Positions 33,156-42,391 of a stretch of 64,000 nt of DNA are shown here, piece after piece. This stretch comes from Lachnospiraceae bacterium (GTDB lineage: Bacteria; Bacillota; Clostridia; Lachnospirales; Lachnospiraceae). Position 1 is the first letter of the stretch. Every line of letters starts with the position of its first letter. The notes beneath the pieces were generated by a model that saw only the letters and a list, made by a program, of their open reading frames with translations, was not told the DNA's origin and ran no database searches. The stretch lies in assembly GCA_030825115.1 (NCBI GenBank), contig JAPJQL010000001.1, positions 232,253-296,252 of the forward strand, read 5' to 3'. The position numbers were made by a program, and so were the translations under genes.

Positions 33156-34397
33156 TCAGGTCTTTATAATCTCATTGACCCGTTCCAAAACCTCCTGGAT
33201 CTCATTCCCCTGCTTCATGATGTCTTCCGCATCCGGCTTCTCGATATCATGGATCAGGACGTTCCTCGTCTTACGCAGCGCGCCGACCCGGTTTGCCAGC
33301 TCTTTATCCAGGATATTCATCCGTTTCAGCGTATTGATGTTGAAAGCGCCCTGCGTCCGGGACGTGCTTTTTGATGCCGCCCGGTTGAGCGTTGCCTCTA
33401 ACGGCACCCACTGCCGGAAGAAATAGGCGATCGCCTGCGTCAGTGTCTCATCCGGCTCATCACTGCCCAGACGGAGTTCCTGGTATATCTGATACCGCTT
33501 CTCATTCCCGGTGATGATCTGGTCGATGATCTGCTGGGATATATTTCTCCTGTCCTTCTCGAATTTTACCGATTTCAGGATTGGTTCAATCTCTTTTACC
33601 CTCAGGATCTTCAGCTTCCTGAGAAGCTGGAACAACAGTTCCACATTGCCCATGCGAAGCTCCACATCCTCCTGCTTAAAATTCATGCTCAGAAAGTTAT
33701 ACAGGTAGGACGCCAGGTCATACTGGCTGCCAAAGGTTGAATTCTTATTGCGGATCCGCTCATTTCCCGCGCTCTGCAGCCGCTCCAGCGCGATCTCCCC
33801 GGCCATGACAAGACCGTTCAGCTCATCAAGGATCGCAAGCTCCTCCGGCGACAAAGTGCCCTGCAGCGGCTTGTAGATGAGGTCGTGCTCCACCTCCGAC
33901 CACGCATGCATCAAAACGGATGCCACCTGGATCTCAATCCTTGCGCGGGCATACTTCTTCTGGGAATCCGGCAGCGTCTCCTCGTCCATATGGGCCCGGT
34001 AATGGTTGCCCCAGTAACCGGAAAACCGCTTCTCATAGGACGGCAGCTCCGACTGCTCCGGGAACTGCTTTGTCTCCAGCAGCACAAACAGATCGTTGAT
34101 CAGCGCGTCCGTCTTCTCCCGGTCTCCCGGAAAATAGAGGGAGACCCTGACCCCCGACAGATCCACGATATCCTCATAAATCTCGTTGGCGGTCTTATAC
34201 GGCTCTTCCCGCTCGGAATTCCGGTGCACCACCTTCATCTTCAGCCTGGCCGGATTCTTCGCCCGGGACGTGACGATCGCCCGGATTCCTGCCGCACGCA
34301 GCGCAGTCTCTAACTGTCCGGCAGCCAGACGGCTGGCATTCTCGTAAAAAACAAACTTCTTTTTATATCTGTCTATAAACTGGCCGATCACATCCAT
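33156..34397 (-). CDS. RelA/SpoT-domain protein with a HEPN-like C-terminus
   Basis: A 413-aa soluble protein. The N-terminal 200 residues form a RelA/SpoT nucleotidyltransferase domain: an R-x-K stretch SRAKNPARLKMK for ATP binding, DLSGVRVSLYFPGD with the metal-binding Asp, GYWGNHYRAHM in place of the usual GYRSLH, and IEIQVASVLMHAWSEVEHDL. The C-terminal half is helical and ends with R378-N-V-L-I-H383, which fits the RX4H motif of HEPN ribonuclease-type domains. GGAGG precedes the ATG at 34395-34397. It is encoded 34 bp upstream of the kinase gene. It differs from the RelQ-type synthetase at 59 kb; pyrophosphokinase activity is predicted, HEPN activity is a hypothesis. Confidence 0.85.
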   Translation of the reverse strand: MDVIGQFIDRYKKKFVFYENASRLAAGQLETALRAAGIRAIVTSRAKNPARLKMKVVHRNSEREEPYKTANEIYEDIVDLSGVRVSLYFPGDREKTDALINDLFVLLETKQFPEQSELPSYEKRFSGYWGNHYRAHMDEETLPDSQKKYARARIEIQVASVLMHAWSEVEHDLIYKPLQGTLSPEELAILDELNGLVMAGEIALERLQSAGNERIRNKNSTFGSQYDLASYLYNFLSMNFKQEDVELRMGNVELLFQLLRKLKILRVKEIEPILKSVKFEKDRRNISQQIIDQIITGNEKRYQIYQELRLGSDEPDETLTQAIAYFFRQWVPLEATLNRAASKSTSRTQGAFNINTLKRMNILDKELANRVGALRKTRNVLIHDIEKPDAEDIMKQGNEIQEVLERVNEIIKT

Positions 34398-34521
34398 GCC
34401 GCTTCCTCCCTCCGTTATCTTTCTTGATTTTAGCACACCCAAAGGGGATTGCCAACCTTGCATTTTTTCTGCCCGTCTGTTATGATAAAAAAACCGAAAT
34501 TTCAAGATAAGGAGTATCACT

Positions 34522-34875
34522 ATGACGAAACCAGTCTTCACCATGCAGCATATCGGAATCAACGGAAAGGACCGCGAAGAAGCAGTTCAGATCGTCACCC
34601 TCTTCTCCTCCATGTTCGATCTGGAACTGAGGACAGAAAAGAAAGGTTCTCCCTTTGCCGGAACCTGTATCGAGGCGATGGCCGGCAACGGTCCGGGCAC
34701 CCACGGCCATATCGCTTTTTATGTGGAAAATATGGAGGATGCCATCGCATATCTGGAAGAAAAGGGCGTGAAGATCGCTCATGAAACGGCCAAGCGGAAT
34801 GACGACGGTTCGATCTATGTCATCTATCTGGCCCAGGAGATTGGCGGATTTGCGATTCAGCTGATCAACAAATAA
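34522..34875 (+). CDS. VOC family protein
   Basis: A 117-aa protein of the vicinal-oxygen-chelate (glyoxalase/bleomycin-resistance) fold: a QHIGINGKDREEAVQIVTLF opening and a HGHIAFYVENMEDAIAYLEE half typical of VOC repeats. In some Lachnospiraceae similar domains follow KDPG aldolases, but none is seen here. AAGGAG lies before the ATG. Monocistronic, ending in a strong terminator. Substrate unknown. Confidence 0.8.
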   Translation: MTKPVFTMQHIGINGKDREEAVQIVTLFSSMFDLELRTEKKGSPFAGTCIEAMAGNGPGTHGHIAFYVENMEDAIAYLEEKGVKIAHETAKRNDDGSIYVIYLAQEIGGFAIQLINK

Positions 34876-34883
34876 CGTGCAGC

Positions 34884-34921
34884 AAAAAACGGGAGCGATT
34901 TGTCCTTCGCTCCCGTTTTTT
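34884..34921. terminator. Bidirectional terminator
   Basis: AAAAAACGGGAGCGA (34884-34898) pairs with 34907-34921; an outer AATAACGT/ACGTTATT pair extends it. Lies between the convergent VOC and GPH symporter genes, with A/T runs on both sides. Confidence 0.88.
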
Positions 34922-34934
34922 TGTTGTACGTTAT

Positions 34935-36338
34935 TTATGCATTGCGTCTCTGCCTCAGTTCGTTCACATTGGCCGCCACTTTTTTCTTGTTCAGCGGATA
35001 GACTGCCAGCAGGAAAAATCCCACAGCCAGAAAGCCGATCGCCGGAACCAGCGTAGACGTCGTATAGATCCCTTCGATCACTTCTGCCGTCTGCACCTTT
35101 GCGGCGGATTCATACCCAATGATATCCAGCGCCCAGCCGCCCACGCCGCCTGCCAGCGCCTGTCCGACCTTTCTGGCAAAGGAGTAAACCGCATAGACCG
35201 TACCGTCCTCCCGGTTTCCGGTCTTTACCTCCTGTTCATCGATCACATCTGTGATATTCGCCCAGATGACCGTATTAAAATATCCCAGCCCCAGGTAGGC
35301 GATCCCGGACAGCGCCAGATATACCCACATATTGGTCACCCGCGCAAAGTACAGGAATAAAAAGATTCCGGCCGATCCAAATACCCCTGCCGAGGCGGCT
35401 TCTTTTTTTCCAAACCTGCTGCTGATCCGGACGCTGAGCGGCGCCACCACGACAAGCATGATGAAGGTGCTGAGCATGGTATAGACAGAAATCCCCGACG
35501 CATTTTTAAAATACTCCGGATACAAAAAGTTATTCATCGTACCGATGACCAGCTGGCTGAGCAGCAAAAAGATCGCTGCGCCGATGATCCCCAGAAGAGA
35601 CCTGCTCTTAAAAATCGCTCCAAATGTCTCCGCCAGTGTGACTTTCTTCTTATCCGGGTCCGCCTCTACCTTGACCCGCTCTGTCGTCATCTTATAGCAG
35701 ACAGCATAGCAGAGTACCGCGCAGAGGGAAAACACGCCTGCAATGATGGTGAACGTATTCCCTCCGCGCACCACCTGGTTTCCTTCGAGATCTGTCGTAT
35801 AGATGAGCAGCGGCGTGGCAACTCCGATCACCAGGCCTGCCAGCGTCGCCCCGATCGTACGGAACGTGGAAAGCGCCGTACGCTCATCCGGCTCCGACGT
35901 GATCGCAGATGCCATAGAGCCGTAAGGGATGTTGATGGATGTATAAAATACGCTTCCCCAGAGAATGTACGTCACATACATATAAATCATCTTCCACCCC
36001 ATGGAAGCCCCCGCCATAGAGGACTGGTACATCAAAAAGCTGGCAAGCGCCACAGGTCCGCTCATTCTCCTGATCCAACAGCGGAACCTGCCGTCTTTCG
36101 CCGGTTTTACCGAATCCACGATACGCCCCATCGTGATATCCGTAAAAGCATCCACAAACCTTGCGACTAAAAACAACGTTCCCACCGCCCCGCCGCTGAT
36201 TCCCAGGACCTTCGTATAAAACACCATCAAAAACGAACTGGCAAATATAAATGTGAAATCATTTCCAAAATCTCCGAACATGTACCCAATCTTGTCCCGC
36301 ATCCCAAAGGGTCTGGTACCGTTATATTTCTCGCTCAT
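34935..36338 (-). CDS. GPH family sugar/glucuronide:cation symporter
   Basis: A 467-aa protein with twelve hydrophobic segments. The MRDKIGYMFGDFGNDFTFIF opening and VDAFTDITMGRIVDSVKPAK segment are signatures of the glycoside-pentoside-hexuronide (MelB/GusB) family. It lies 18 bp after the beta-glucuronidase gene on the same strand, so it very probably imports glucuronides. The ATG at 36336-36338 follows AAGGAG; a TTG one codon earlier is not needed. Confidence 0.92.
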   Translation of the reverse strand: MSEKYNGTRPFGMRDKIGYMFGDFGNDFTFIFASSFLMVFYTKVLGISGGAVGTLFLVARFVDAFTDITMGRIVDSVKPAKDGRFRCWIRRMSGPVALASFLMYQSSMAGASMGWKMIYMYVTYILWGSVFYTSINIPYGSMASAITSEPDERTALSTFRTIGATLAGLVIGVATPLLIYTTDLEGNQVVRGGNTFTIIAGVFSLCAVLCYAVCYKMTTERVKVEADPDKKKVTLAETFGAIFKSRSLLGIIGAAIFLLLSQLVIGTMNNFLYPEYFKNASGISVYTMLSTFIMLVVVAPLSVRISSRFGKKEAASAGVFGSAGIFLFLYFARVTNMWVYLALSGIAYLGLGYFNTVIWANITDVIDEQEVKTGNREDGTVYAVYSFARKVGQALAGGVGGWALDIIGYESAAKVQTAEVIEGIYTTSTLVPAIGFLAVGFFLLAVYPLNKKKVAANVNELRQRRNA

Positions 36339-36356
36339 CAAAAACGCTCCTTTCTC

Positions 36357-38177
36357 TTATCTCCGCTTGTAATCCAGCGGCAGGCTCTCCCAGCGTTTTT
36401 TATAGTAGAATGCCGCATCCTTCGGCTGACGCTGCCGGGTAAAGATTCCTTTTTTATTTCCATTTACCCGCATGATCCCTTCCGTCGTCTGGAAATCCGC
36501 AAAATTCCACACCTGCTCCCCTTTTACAAAATCATAGGAATCAAAGACACGGTGGCACATGTCCAGATACTCGGTCTGATACTCCTGGCTCCACATCACA
36601 GACGGAAGCTTATGCTCCGAGGCATACGTATCCGCCCCATACTCCGTAAAGATGAACGGACAGTCCAGTCCCTTTTCCTTCCAGGCATCCATCTCCGCAC
36701 GGAATGCCGCTTCCGCGTCACAGATTTCATAACCGCCCTTTAAATACCAGCCGTAATACCGGTTCAGGGCAATGATATCTGCAAACTGATAGCATTTGCA
36801 CGTGCCCGGCAGGGAATTCATGATCAGGGCAAAGGTTCGCGGGCGCTTCTGTACATCCAGTTCGTGGGCCCGTTCAAATATCTTCTCAAAATACGGCACA
36901 GCCGCTTCGTCCGTGGTATCCGGCTCATTCAGAAGACTCCATGCGATCACGCAGGCATGGTTCTTGTCCCGGGTGATCATCTCCTCCACTGCATTGAGAT
37001 GATTCTCCAACAGCGCCGGGATCGTATCCTTCCGAAAGAACGCGGTCTTTTTCCCGGTGGACGCCTCCATAAAGTTCATCAGGCTCTCAAACAGACCGAC
37101 TGCCGGTACTTCATCAATCACCAGAAAGCCTTCCCGGTCCGCCATCTGATAGATCTCATCGCTGTACGGATAATGGGAAGTCCTGAATGAATTCGCTCCG
37201 ATCCATTTCATGCACTCAAAATCCCGTTTCATCACGCCTATATTGAATCCACGGCCCACAATATCGCTGTCCTCGTGCTTACCAAAGCCTTTCAGATAGA
37301 CAGGAGAGCCGTTGAGCAAGATCTCCGTCCCCTTTACTTCGACGGTCCGGATTCCGATCTCCTCCCGGTACTCATCTATGACCGTCTCCCCATCCAGAAT
37401 CCGGACAACAAAAGTGTACAGATAGGCATTCCTCACCTGCCACAGGCGGACATCCTCAATATGCAGTACGCCTTCCTTCCCCGCCGCACAGGCTGCTTCC
37501 CTGCCCTCTTCGTCCAATACGGTCACGGAGACGTCATGGTTTCCTGTCGTCACAACCTGATAAGATACCTCTGCATCTTTCCCGCAGATCTCATGCTTTA
37601 CGGTAAAGTCAAATACGTGCTCCTTCGGATGCACCACCAGCTTCACCGGGCGCTGCAGGCCGGAATAATTGTAAAAATCAAAATAAGGCTTGTTCATCTT
37701 TTTCCCGTTGGTCAGCTCCACAGTCTGTCCGCATGGGATATTGGTTTCACTCAGCTCATTATTCACCTGCACCACAATCCTGTTTTCCGACTGGTAGCGC
37801 ACTGCATCTGTGATGTCTGCCACAAACGGGAGGAAACCGCCGGTGTGAGAAGCCACATGGACTCCGTTCACGTACACCTTCGCTCTGTGGGTAGCACAGC
37901 CAAAACGGATCCCCACCTGATTTCCACGGTACTCTTCCGGGACAAAGACCTCGGTTTCATACCACATATCGCCTGCATATTCCCGGATATCCTTATCCGT
38001 GTAAAAATCCTGGAAGCTGGCAGGAACCGGGATCATATCCTTCCCGGGGATCTTGTCCGTCCATCCCTCTTTTTCTCCCTTTCCCTCCGGGTCCAGGCAA
38101 AACTTCCACATACCGTCCAGGCTGACCACTCGTCTGGAAACAGTCTGAACCGGATACAGCATTGAATGATTTAACAT
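36357..38177 (-). CDS. uidA: Beta-glucuronidase (GH2)
   Basis: A 606-aa cytoplasmic GH2 enzyme that hydrolyses beta-D-glucuronides. The general acid/base is E418 in AWSLLNEPDTT and the nucleophile E512 in FIFTEYGAD. The NGNKK segment near residue 575 holds the N-x-K pair that recognises the glucuronate carboxylate and separates GUS from beta-galactosidase. A loop after GLFESLMNFMEASTGKKTAF corresponds to loop 1, which governs activity on drug glucuronides in gut bacteria. First gene of a two-gene operon with the GPH symporter; divergent from an AraC regulator. Confidence 0.96.
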   Translation of the reverse strand: MLNHSMLYPVQTVSRRVVSLDGMWKFCLDPEGKGEKEGWTDKIPGKDMIPVPASFQDFYTDKDIREYAGDMWYETEVFVPEEYRGNQVGIRFGCATHRAKVYVNGVHVASHTGGFLPFVADITDAVRYQSENRIVVQVNNELSETNIPCGQTVELTNGKKMNKPYFDFYNYSGLQRPVKLVVHPKEHVFDFTVKHEICGKDAEVSYQVVTTGNHDVSVTVLDEEGREAACAAGKEGVLHIEDVRLWQVRNAYLYTFVVRILDGETVIDEYREEIGIRTVEVKGTEILLNGSPVYLKGFGKHEDSDIVGRGFNIGVMKRDFECMKWIGANSFRTSHYPYSDEIYQMADREGFLVIDEVPAVGLFESLMNFMEASTGKKTAFFRKDTIPALLENHLNAVEEMITRDKNHACVIAWSLLNEPDTTDEAAVPYFEKIFERAHELDVQKRPRTFALIMNSLPGTCKCYQFADIIALNRYYGWYLKGGYEICDAEAAFRAEMDAWKEKGLDCPFIFTEYGADTYASEHKLPSVMWSQEYQTEYLDMCHRVFDSYDFVKGEQVWNFADFQTTEGIMRVNGNKKGIFTRQRQPKDAAFYYKKRWESLPLDYKRR

Positions 38178-38273
38178 AACGTACCTCTTTCTACTGATTT
38201 GATGATGTTTTGAATTTCCATGTATTGGAGATTATCATATTTCATCCGCCTGCATGGGTAATTTTTTTCTGTT

Positions 38274-38345
38274 TAATCGTATTTTTTTACCATATCCTTG
38301 ATTATTTTGTAAAATTGTACGATAATAGTATAAATAATTACGATA
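38274..38345 (+). promoter_or_regulatory. Repeated TACGATA half-sites between uidA and its AraC regulator
   Basis: TACGATA occurs at 38318-38324 and 38339-38345, the same orientation and exactly 21 bp apart, and an inverted TACGATTA at 38274-38281. Two-turn spacing of direct repeats is typical of AraC-family dimers. They overlap the -10 region of the regulator promoter, consistent with autoregulation. Confidence 0.55.
38298..38326 (+). promoter_or_regulatory. Promoter of the uidA-linked AraC gene
   Basis: TTGATT at 38298-38303, 17-bp spacer, GATAAT at 38321-38326, 50 bp before the ATG. Confidence 0.6.
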
Positions 38346-38376
38346 TACACAATCTGAGAAAAGAACGGAGGCATCT

Positions 38377-39597
38377 ATGGCAGACTTTGATCCCGCACTG
38401 GACTTTACCCGTAAAATACTAAAAAACCTGGATATCGCATCTTATATCATCACCCCGGAGGGCCTTGCCGGCTTAAGCCTTGACAATCATCTGCGCGACC
38501 ATCTGCTGGAGGGATATGACGCCGCTGAAATCTTTGGCAGCTTTTTGCGGGAGCTCAAAGAAGAGACGGTATATTTCTCCCAGGACCAGTTTTCCTGCCG
38601 TTACACCATGATGAAGCTGCCCTCTTGCGAGAATCCCGTCTACTTCATCGCCGGTCCATACCTGTTCCAGCGGCCGGACCGGTATTTCCTGCTGGATCTC
38701 CAGCAGAATCTGGACATCCCTGCCAGGCACATACCGTTTTTAAACAACTATTACCATTCCCTGCCCATGATCGAGTTTGAGGACTATCTCCGCTCCATCT
38801 TCCTTTTGCTGGCGGCAGAACTATATGGCGGAGACGACAGGTTTGCCATCAGCTACTGCAGGGGAATCCTGGACGACCCCGGTCATCTCCGGTACACGCC
38901 TACCGTGACAGAGTCCGACAATCTGGACCTGCTGGAAAAAAGATACGAGTCCGAAAACGAGCTTTTACAGAGCGTCTCCTCCGGCAATTACCAGAAGATC
39001 GAACTGATGCTGTCCGGCTTTATCAGCCACCCATATAAACAGCGGCTGACCAACCTGCTCCGCGACCAGAAGAACCATCTGATCATTTTCAACTCCCTGC
39101 TGAGAAAGGCTGCCGAGGCCGGAGGCGTCCATCCCTTTTATCTGGATGACATCTCTTCTCAGTTTGCCCTGAAAATCGAACAAATATCCGGCGATCACGC
39201 ATACAGGACCCTGGCATCCGAAATGCCGCGCAGATACTGCCTGCTGGTACAGTCCTATTCCACAAAAGGATACTCTCCGATCATCCAGAAGGTGATGAAC
39301 TACATCCCGCAGCGCCTTACGGAAGACCTGAGCCTGAAAACGCTGGCCGCCCGTTTTTCCATCAGCCCCACCTATCTCTCCGCCAGTTTCAAAAAAGAAA
39401 CAGGCAGCACCCTGACGGATTTCGTAAACAAAAAAAGGGTGGAGCACGCCCTGTTTCTGCTGAACTCCACCGATTTATATATCCAGACCATCGCCGCAGA
39501 CTGCGGCATACCGGATCTGAATTATTTTACAAAAGTCTTTAAAAAATATACCGGAAAAACGCCAAGGGAATACCGGTCCATGATACAGCAAAGCTGA
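38377..39597 (+). CDS. AraC family regulator of the glucuronide operon
   Basis: A 406-aa regulator. The N-terminal ~280 residues are a large sensor domain without a recognised fold. The C-terminal HTH pair is clear: LKTLAARFSISPTYLSASFK, then IAADCGIPDLNYFTKVFKKY and GKTPREYRSM. GGAGG precedes the ATG. Divergent from uidA over 199 bp, so it most likely controls uidA and the symporter in response to glucuronides. The regulator here is AraC type, not the TetR-type UidR of Escherichia coli. Confidence 0.9.
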   Translation: MADFDPALDFTRKILKNLDIASYIITPEGLAGLSLDNHLRDHLLEGYDAAEIFGSFLRELKEETVYFSQDQFSCRYTMMKLPSCENPVYFIAGPYLFQRPDRYFLLDLQQNLDIPARHIPFLNNYYHSLPMIEFEDYLRSIFLLLAAELYGGDDRFAISYCRGILDDPGHLRYTPTVTESDNLDLLEKRYESENELLQSVSSGNYQKIELMLSGFISHPYKQRLTNLLRDQKNHLIIFNSLLRKAAEAGGVHPFYLDDISSQFALKIEQISGDHAYRTLASEMPRRYCLLVQSYSTKGYSPIIQKVMNYIPQRLTEDLSLKTLAARFSISPTYLSASFKKETGSTLTDFVNKKRVEHALFLLNSTDLYIQTIAADCGIPDLNYFTKVFKKYTGKTPREYRSMIQQS

Positions 39598-39605
39598 CAG
39601 CTTCC

Positions 39606-41213
39606 TCAGGAGGAGAGCTTCCGGTACAGCACCTCTCCCTCCTTTATCGTCTCTGCCACCGCGATATCTTTCAGCGCCATCCGATCCGCCTTCAGCGGAT
39701 TTTGCTCCAGGATCACCATGTCGGCAAGCTTCCCTGCCTCCAGGGTCCCTTTCCGGTCCTCCTCGTGGTAAGCGTAAGCGGCGTTGGCCGTGATGCCTTT
39801 CAGCGCATCATAGACGCTGATGCACTGATCCCTGCCAATCCTGACTCCGTTTCTGGTCAGACGGTTCACGGCGCACCACACAGTCTTCATCATATCCGGC
39901 GGCAGCACGGGGCAGTCCTGATGGAAGTTGTAGCAAAGCCCATAATCCTTTGCCGACCTCACCGGACTGATTCTCGCTCCCCTTTCCCCTCCCAGGTTCT
40001 TCAGATGCACATCTCCCCAATAATAGGTGTGCGCCACAAAGATGGACGGTATCATGCCGATCTCTGCCATCTCTTTTAGCTGGTCGTCACGGACTGTCTG
40101 GCAGTGAATCATCACGGGGCGCAGATCATTGTCTGCCTTCCCAGTTTCCTCAAGCGCTTTTTTATAGCAGCGAAGATACTGGTCGGAAGCGGCATCCCCG
40201 TTGGCATGGGCCAGGAGCTGATAGCCATATTCCATCGCAGACCGGCTTGCCTTCTCCACCGTCTCATCCGTCTGAGTCCCATATCCGCGGTAGCTTTCTT
40301 CTCCCTCATAGGGCTTTGTCAGCCAGGCTGACTTGCCCTGCGGGGAGCCGTCCAGAAAAATCTTCGCGCCATCTACTTTCAGATGGTTCTGGTAACGCCC
40401 GGAGATCTCCGGGTGCTCTGCCATAAGTTTTTCCGGTTCTTCGTTAAACAGCAGGTATGACACCACATCCACCTTAAAAATCCCCTGTTCCGCCATGTTT
40501 AAGAATCCGGCAAACACATCCCTGCTGGTTCCTCCATCCTGAACGGTGGTAATGCCGTATTTCAAATAAATCTCCTGAACCTTTCTCATCTGCTCCACGG
40601 AATCCATTGAAATCCGTGAAAATACCTTCATCAGGATCGGCCCAAAGGCAGAGAGCTCCTCCGCATAGCCGTTTAGCCGCCCATCCTCATACCTGCCATA
40701 GCGCCCGCCTTCCGGGTCCTTTGTGCCGTCATCCAGACCTGCGATCTGCAAAAGCGGCGTATTTGCCACGCCCATATGGCCGGAAGAGTGGTAGAGGTAG
40801 ATGGGAATCCGGTCGGATACCGCATCCAGAACGTCTCTGGTCGGGTGCGCCTCTTCCTTCAGGAAATTATGGTCATATCCCACCGCTAAAAGCACATCAT
40901 CTTCTGTCAGCTCATGTTCTTTTACATAATCCCTCAAATAATCCTGAATCTCGGCAAAGGATGTGCATCCCGATATATCCGGATATGCCGCAAACTGAGA
41001 ATACATGGAGATGTGGCTGTGACCGTCGATAAACGACGGCATCAGCGTCTTCCCCTGTAAGTCAATATACGCTGCCTCCGCACCGCACAGCGCTTTTGCC
41101 TGCTCAAGATTCCCGACAAACCGGATCTGTCCGTCTTCTACAAGCACCGCCTCCGGCGCGTCATCTTCCCTCACCATCGTGATGATATCACCGCCGTAAT
41201 ATAATTTTTGCAT
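39606..41213 (-). CDS. YtcJ-type amidohydrolase
   Basis: A 535-aa metal-dependent hydrolase of the amidohydrolase superfamily. The metal ligands lie in FIDGHSHISMYSQFA (HxH), the HANGDAASDQ segment, and HCQTVRDDQL. The C-terminal ADMVILEQNPLKADR closes the beta-sandwich domain. The predicted hydrolysis is of a C-N bond in a small amide or cyclic amide; the substrate is unknown. The ATG at 41211-41213 follows AAGGAGG. It lies 29 bp after the MBL lipoprotein gene on the same strand. Confidence 0.88.
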   Translation of the reverse strand: MQKLYYGGDIITMVREDDAPEAVLVEDGQIRFVGNLEQAKALCGAEAAYIDLQGKTLMPSFIDGHSHISMYSQFAAYPDISGCTSFAEIQDYLRDYVKEHELTEDDVLLAVGYDHNFLKEEAHPTRDVLDAVSDRIPIYLYHSSGHMGVANTPLLQIAGLDDGTKDPEGGRYGRYEDGRLNGYAEELSAFGPILMKVFSRISMDSVEQMRKVQEIYLKYGITTVQDGGTSRDVFAGFLNMAEQGIFKVDVVSYLLFNEEPEKLMAEHPEISGRYQNHLKVDGAKIFLDGSPQGKSAWLTKPYEGEESYRGYGTQTDETVEKASRSAMEYGYQLLAHANGDAASDQYLRCYKKALEETGKADNDLRPVMIHCQTVRDDQLKEMAEIGMIPSIFVAHTYYWGDVHLKNLGGERGARISPVRSAKDYGLCYNFHQDCPVLPPDMMKTVWCAVNRLTRNGVRIGRDQCISVYDALKGITANAAYAYHEEDRKGTLEAGKLADMVILEQNPLKADRMALKDIAVAETIKEGEVLYRKLSS

Positions 41214-41242
41214 ACACTTCCTCCTTTTCTTCTGCCTGAGCC

Positions 41243-42313
41243 CTACGGCAGGCATCTGCCGCACGGCGAATACCCCTGTTCCAGCAGAACTTCCCTTTTT
41301 CCCGTATAGAGCTGCTTATTCTCTTCCTTTATGTCATTCACGCTCTGGCAGTCCGGGTAATGGAATTTCATCGATTTTATATTCAGGACATAGTCTCCTT
41401 CCGGCAGCCGTCCTGCCGCTTTGCTCTCCTGCTGATCTGCCTTTTTCTGCCTTTCATGCTCAAAAGAAACCTGCTCCCCGTCGCTTCTGCAGATAATCGT
41501 TCCCTGCTGGTCTGTACGGTAGACCTCCACATCTGCGTCCCGCAGCCGGCTCAGCACATCCTCCGTCGGATGTCCATAGGAATTGCCCTCGCCCACGGAT
41601 ATCACCGCATACTCCGGCGCAATCTCCCGCAAAAATGGATATGTGGTTGATGTGGCCCCGCCATGATGCCCTACTTTCAGCACCGTGCTCTGGAGCTCAT
41701 ATCCCGCCTCTAAAATGGCCTGCTCTTCCTCCCGCTCCGCATCGCCCGTAAAAAGGAACGAGGTGTTCCCATAGACAACCCGAAGAACGATCGACGTATT
41801 GTTGAGCCTGGTGCCTGTCTCCATACCGGTGGGACCTGCCACCGTCACCTCTGCGCTCCCCACAAAAAAGGTATCTCCGGCCGCCGGAACCGTCACCTGC
41901 TTCTCCTGTTTTTCCAGGTATTTTTTAAAGTTTCCGAACACCTGGCTGTCATAGTCCTCCACAGGAGCCAGCGCCACGCCGACCGTCGCATAGTTCAGAG
42001 CGCCCGCCAGGCCTCCGACATGGTCCTCATGCGGATGGGTGCAGACCATATAATCCAGATGGTCGATGCCTCTCTGTTCCAGATAAGAATAGATCAGACT
42101 GGAATCGGCCCGGTTCCCGCCGTCGATCAGCATCGCCTGTCCGTCACACAACACAAGGGCAGCATCCGCCTGCCCCACATCGATAAAGTGAACCTCAAAC
42201 GAGGAGTCCTCTTTTATCGTCCCGGAAACTTCCTGTACGCTTTGTACTCCCTGACCGCATCCGACGATGCCAATTACCAATAGCAACAAAAATAGAATCA
42301 ACTTTTTTTTCAT
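41243..42313 (-). CDS. ComEC-like metallo-beta-lactamase lipoprotein
   Basis: A 356-aa secreted lipoprotein (signal LILFLLLLVIGIVGCG). The MBL fold of the ComEC C-terminal type has FIDVGQADAALVL, the metal motif CTHPHEDHVGG, LFTGDAE, and VGHHGG. The C-terminal 50 residues (MKFHYPDCQSVNDIKEENKQ, PCGRC) form a small Cys/His domain often attached to secreted nucleases. Probably a cell-surface nuclease or phosphodiesterase. No competence genes are adjacent. Confidence 0.88.
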   Translation of the reverse strand: MKKKLILFLLLLVIGIVGCGQGVQSVQEVSGTIKEDSSFEVHFIDVGQADAALVLCDGQAMLIDGGNRADSSLIYSYLEQRGIDHLDYMVCTHPHEDHVGGLAGALNYATVGVALAPVEDYDSQVFGNFKKYLEKQEKQVTVPAAGDTFFVGSAEVTVAGPTGMETGTRLNNTSIVLRVVYGNTSFLFTGDAEREEEQAILEAGYELQSTVLKVGHHGGATSTTYPFLREIAPEYAVISVGEGNSYGHPTEDVLSRLRDADVEVYRTDQQGTIICRSDGEQVSFEHERQKKADQQESKAAGRLPEGDYVLNIKSMKFHYPDCQSVNDIKEENKQLYTGKREVLLEQGYSPCGRCLP

Positions 42314-42391
42314 CTTGCTTTTCCTCTGCTGTCTTTTATTATGTCTTTTGAATCTCCGTATTTTTCAGTATACTATAAATTTCTTTTAATT

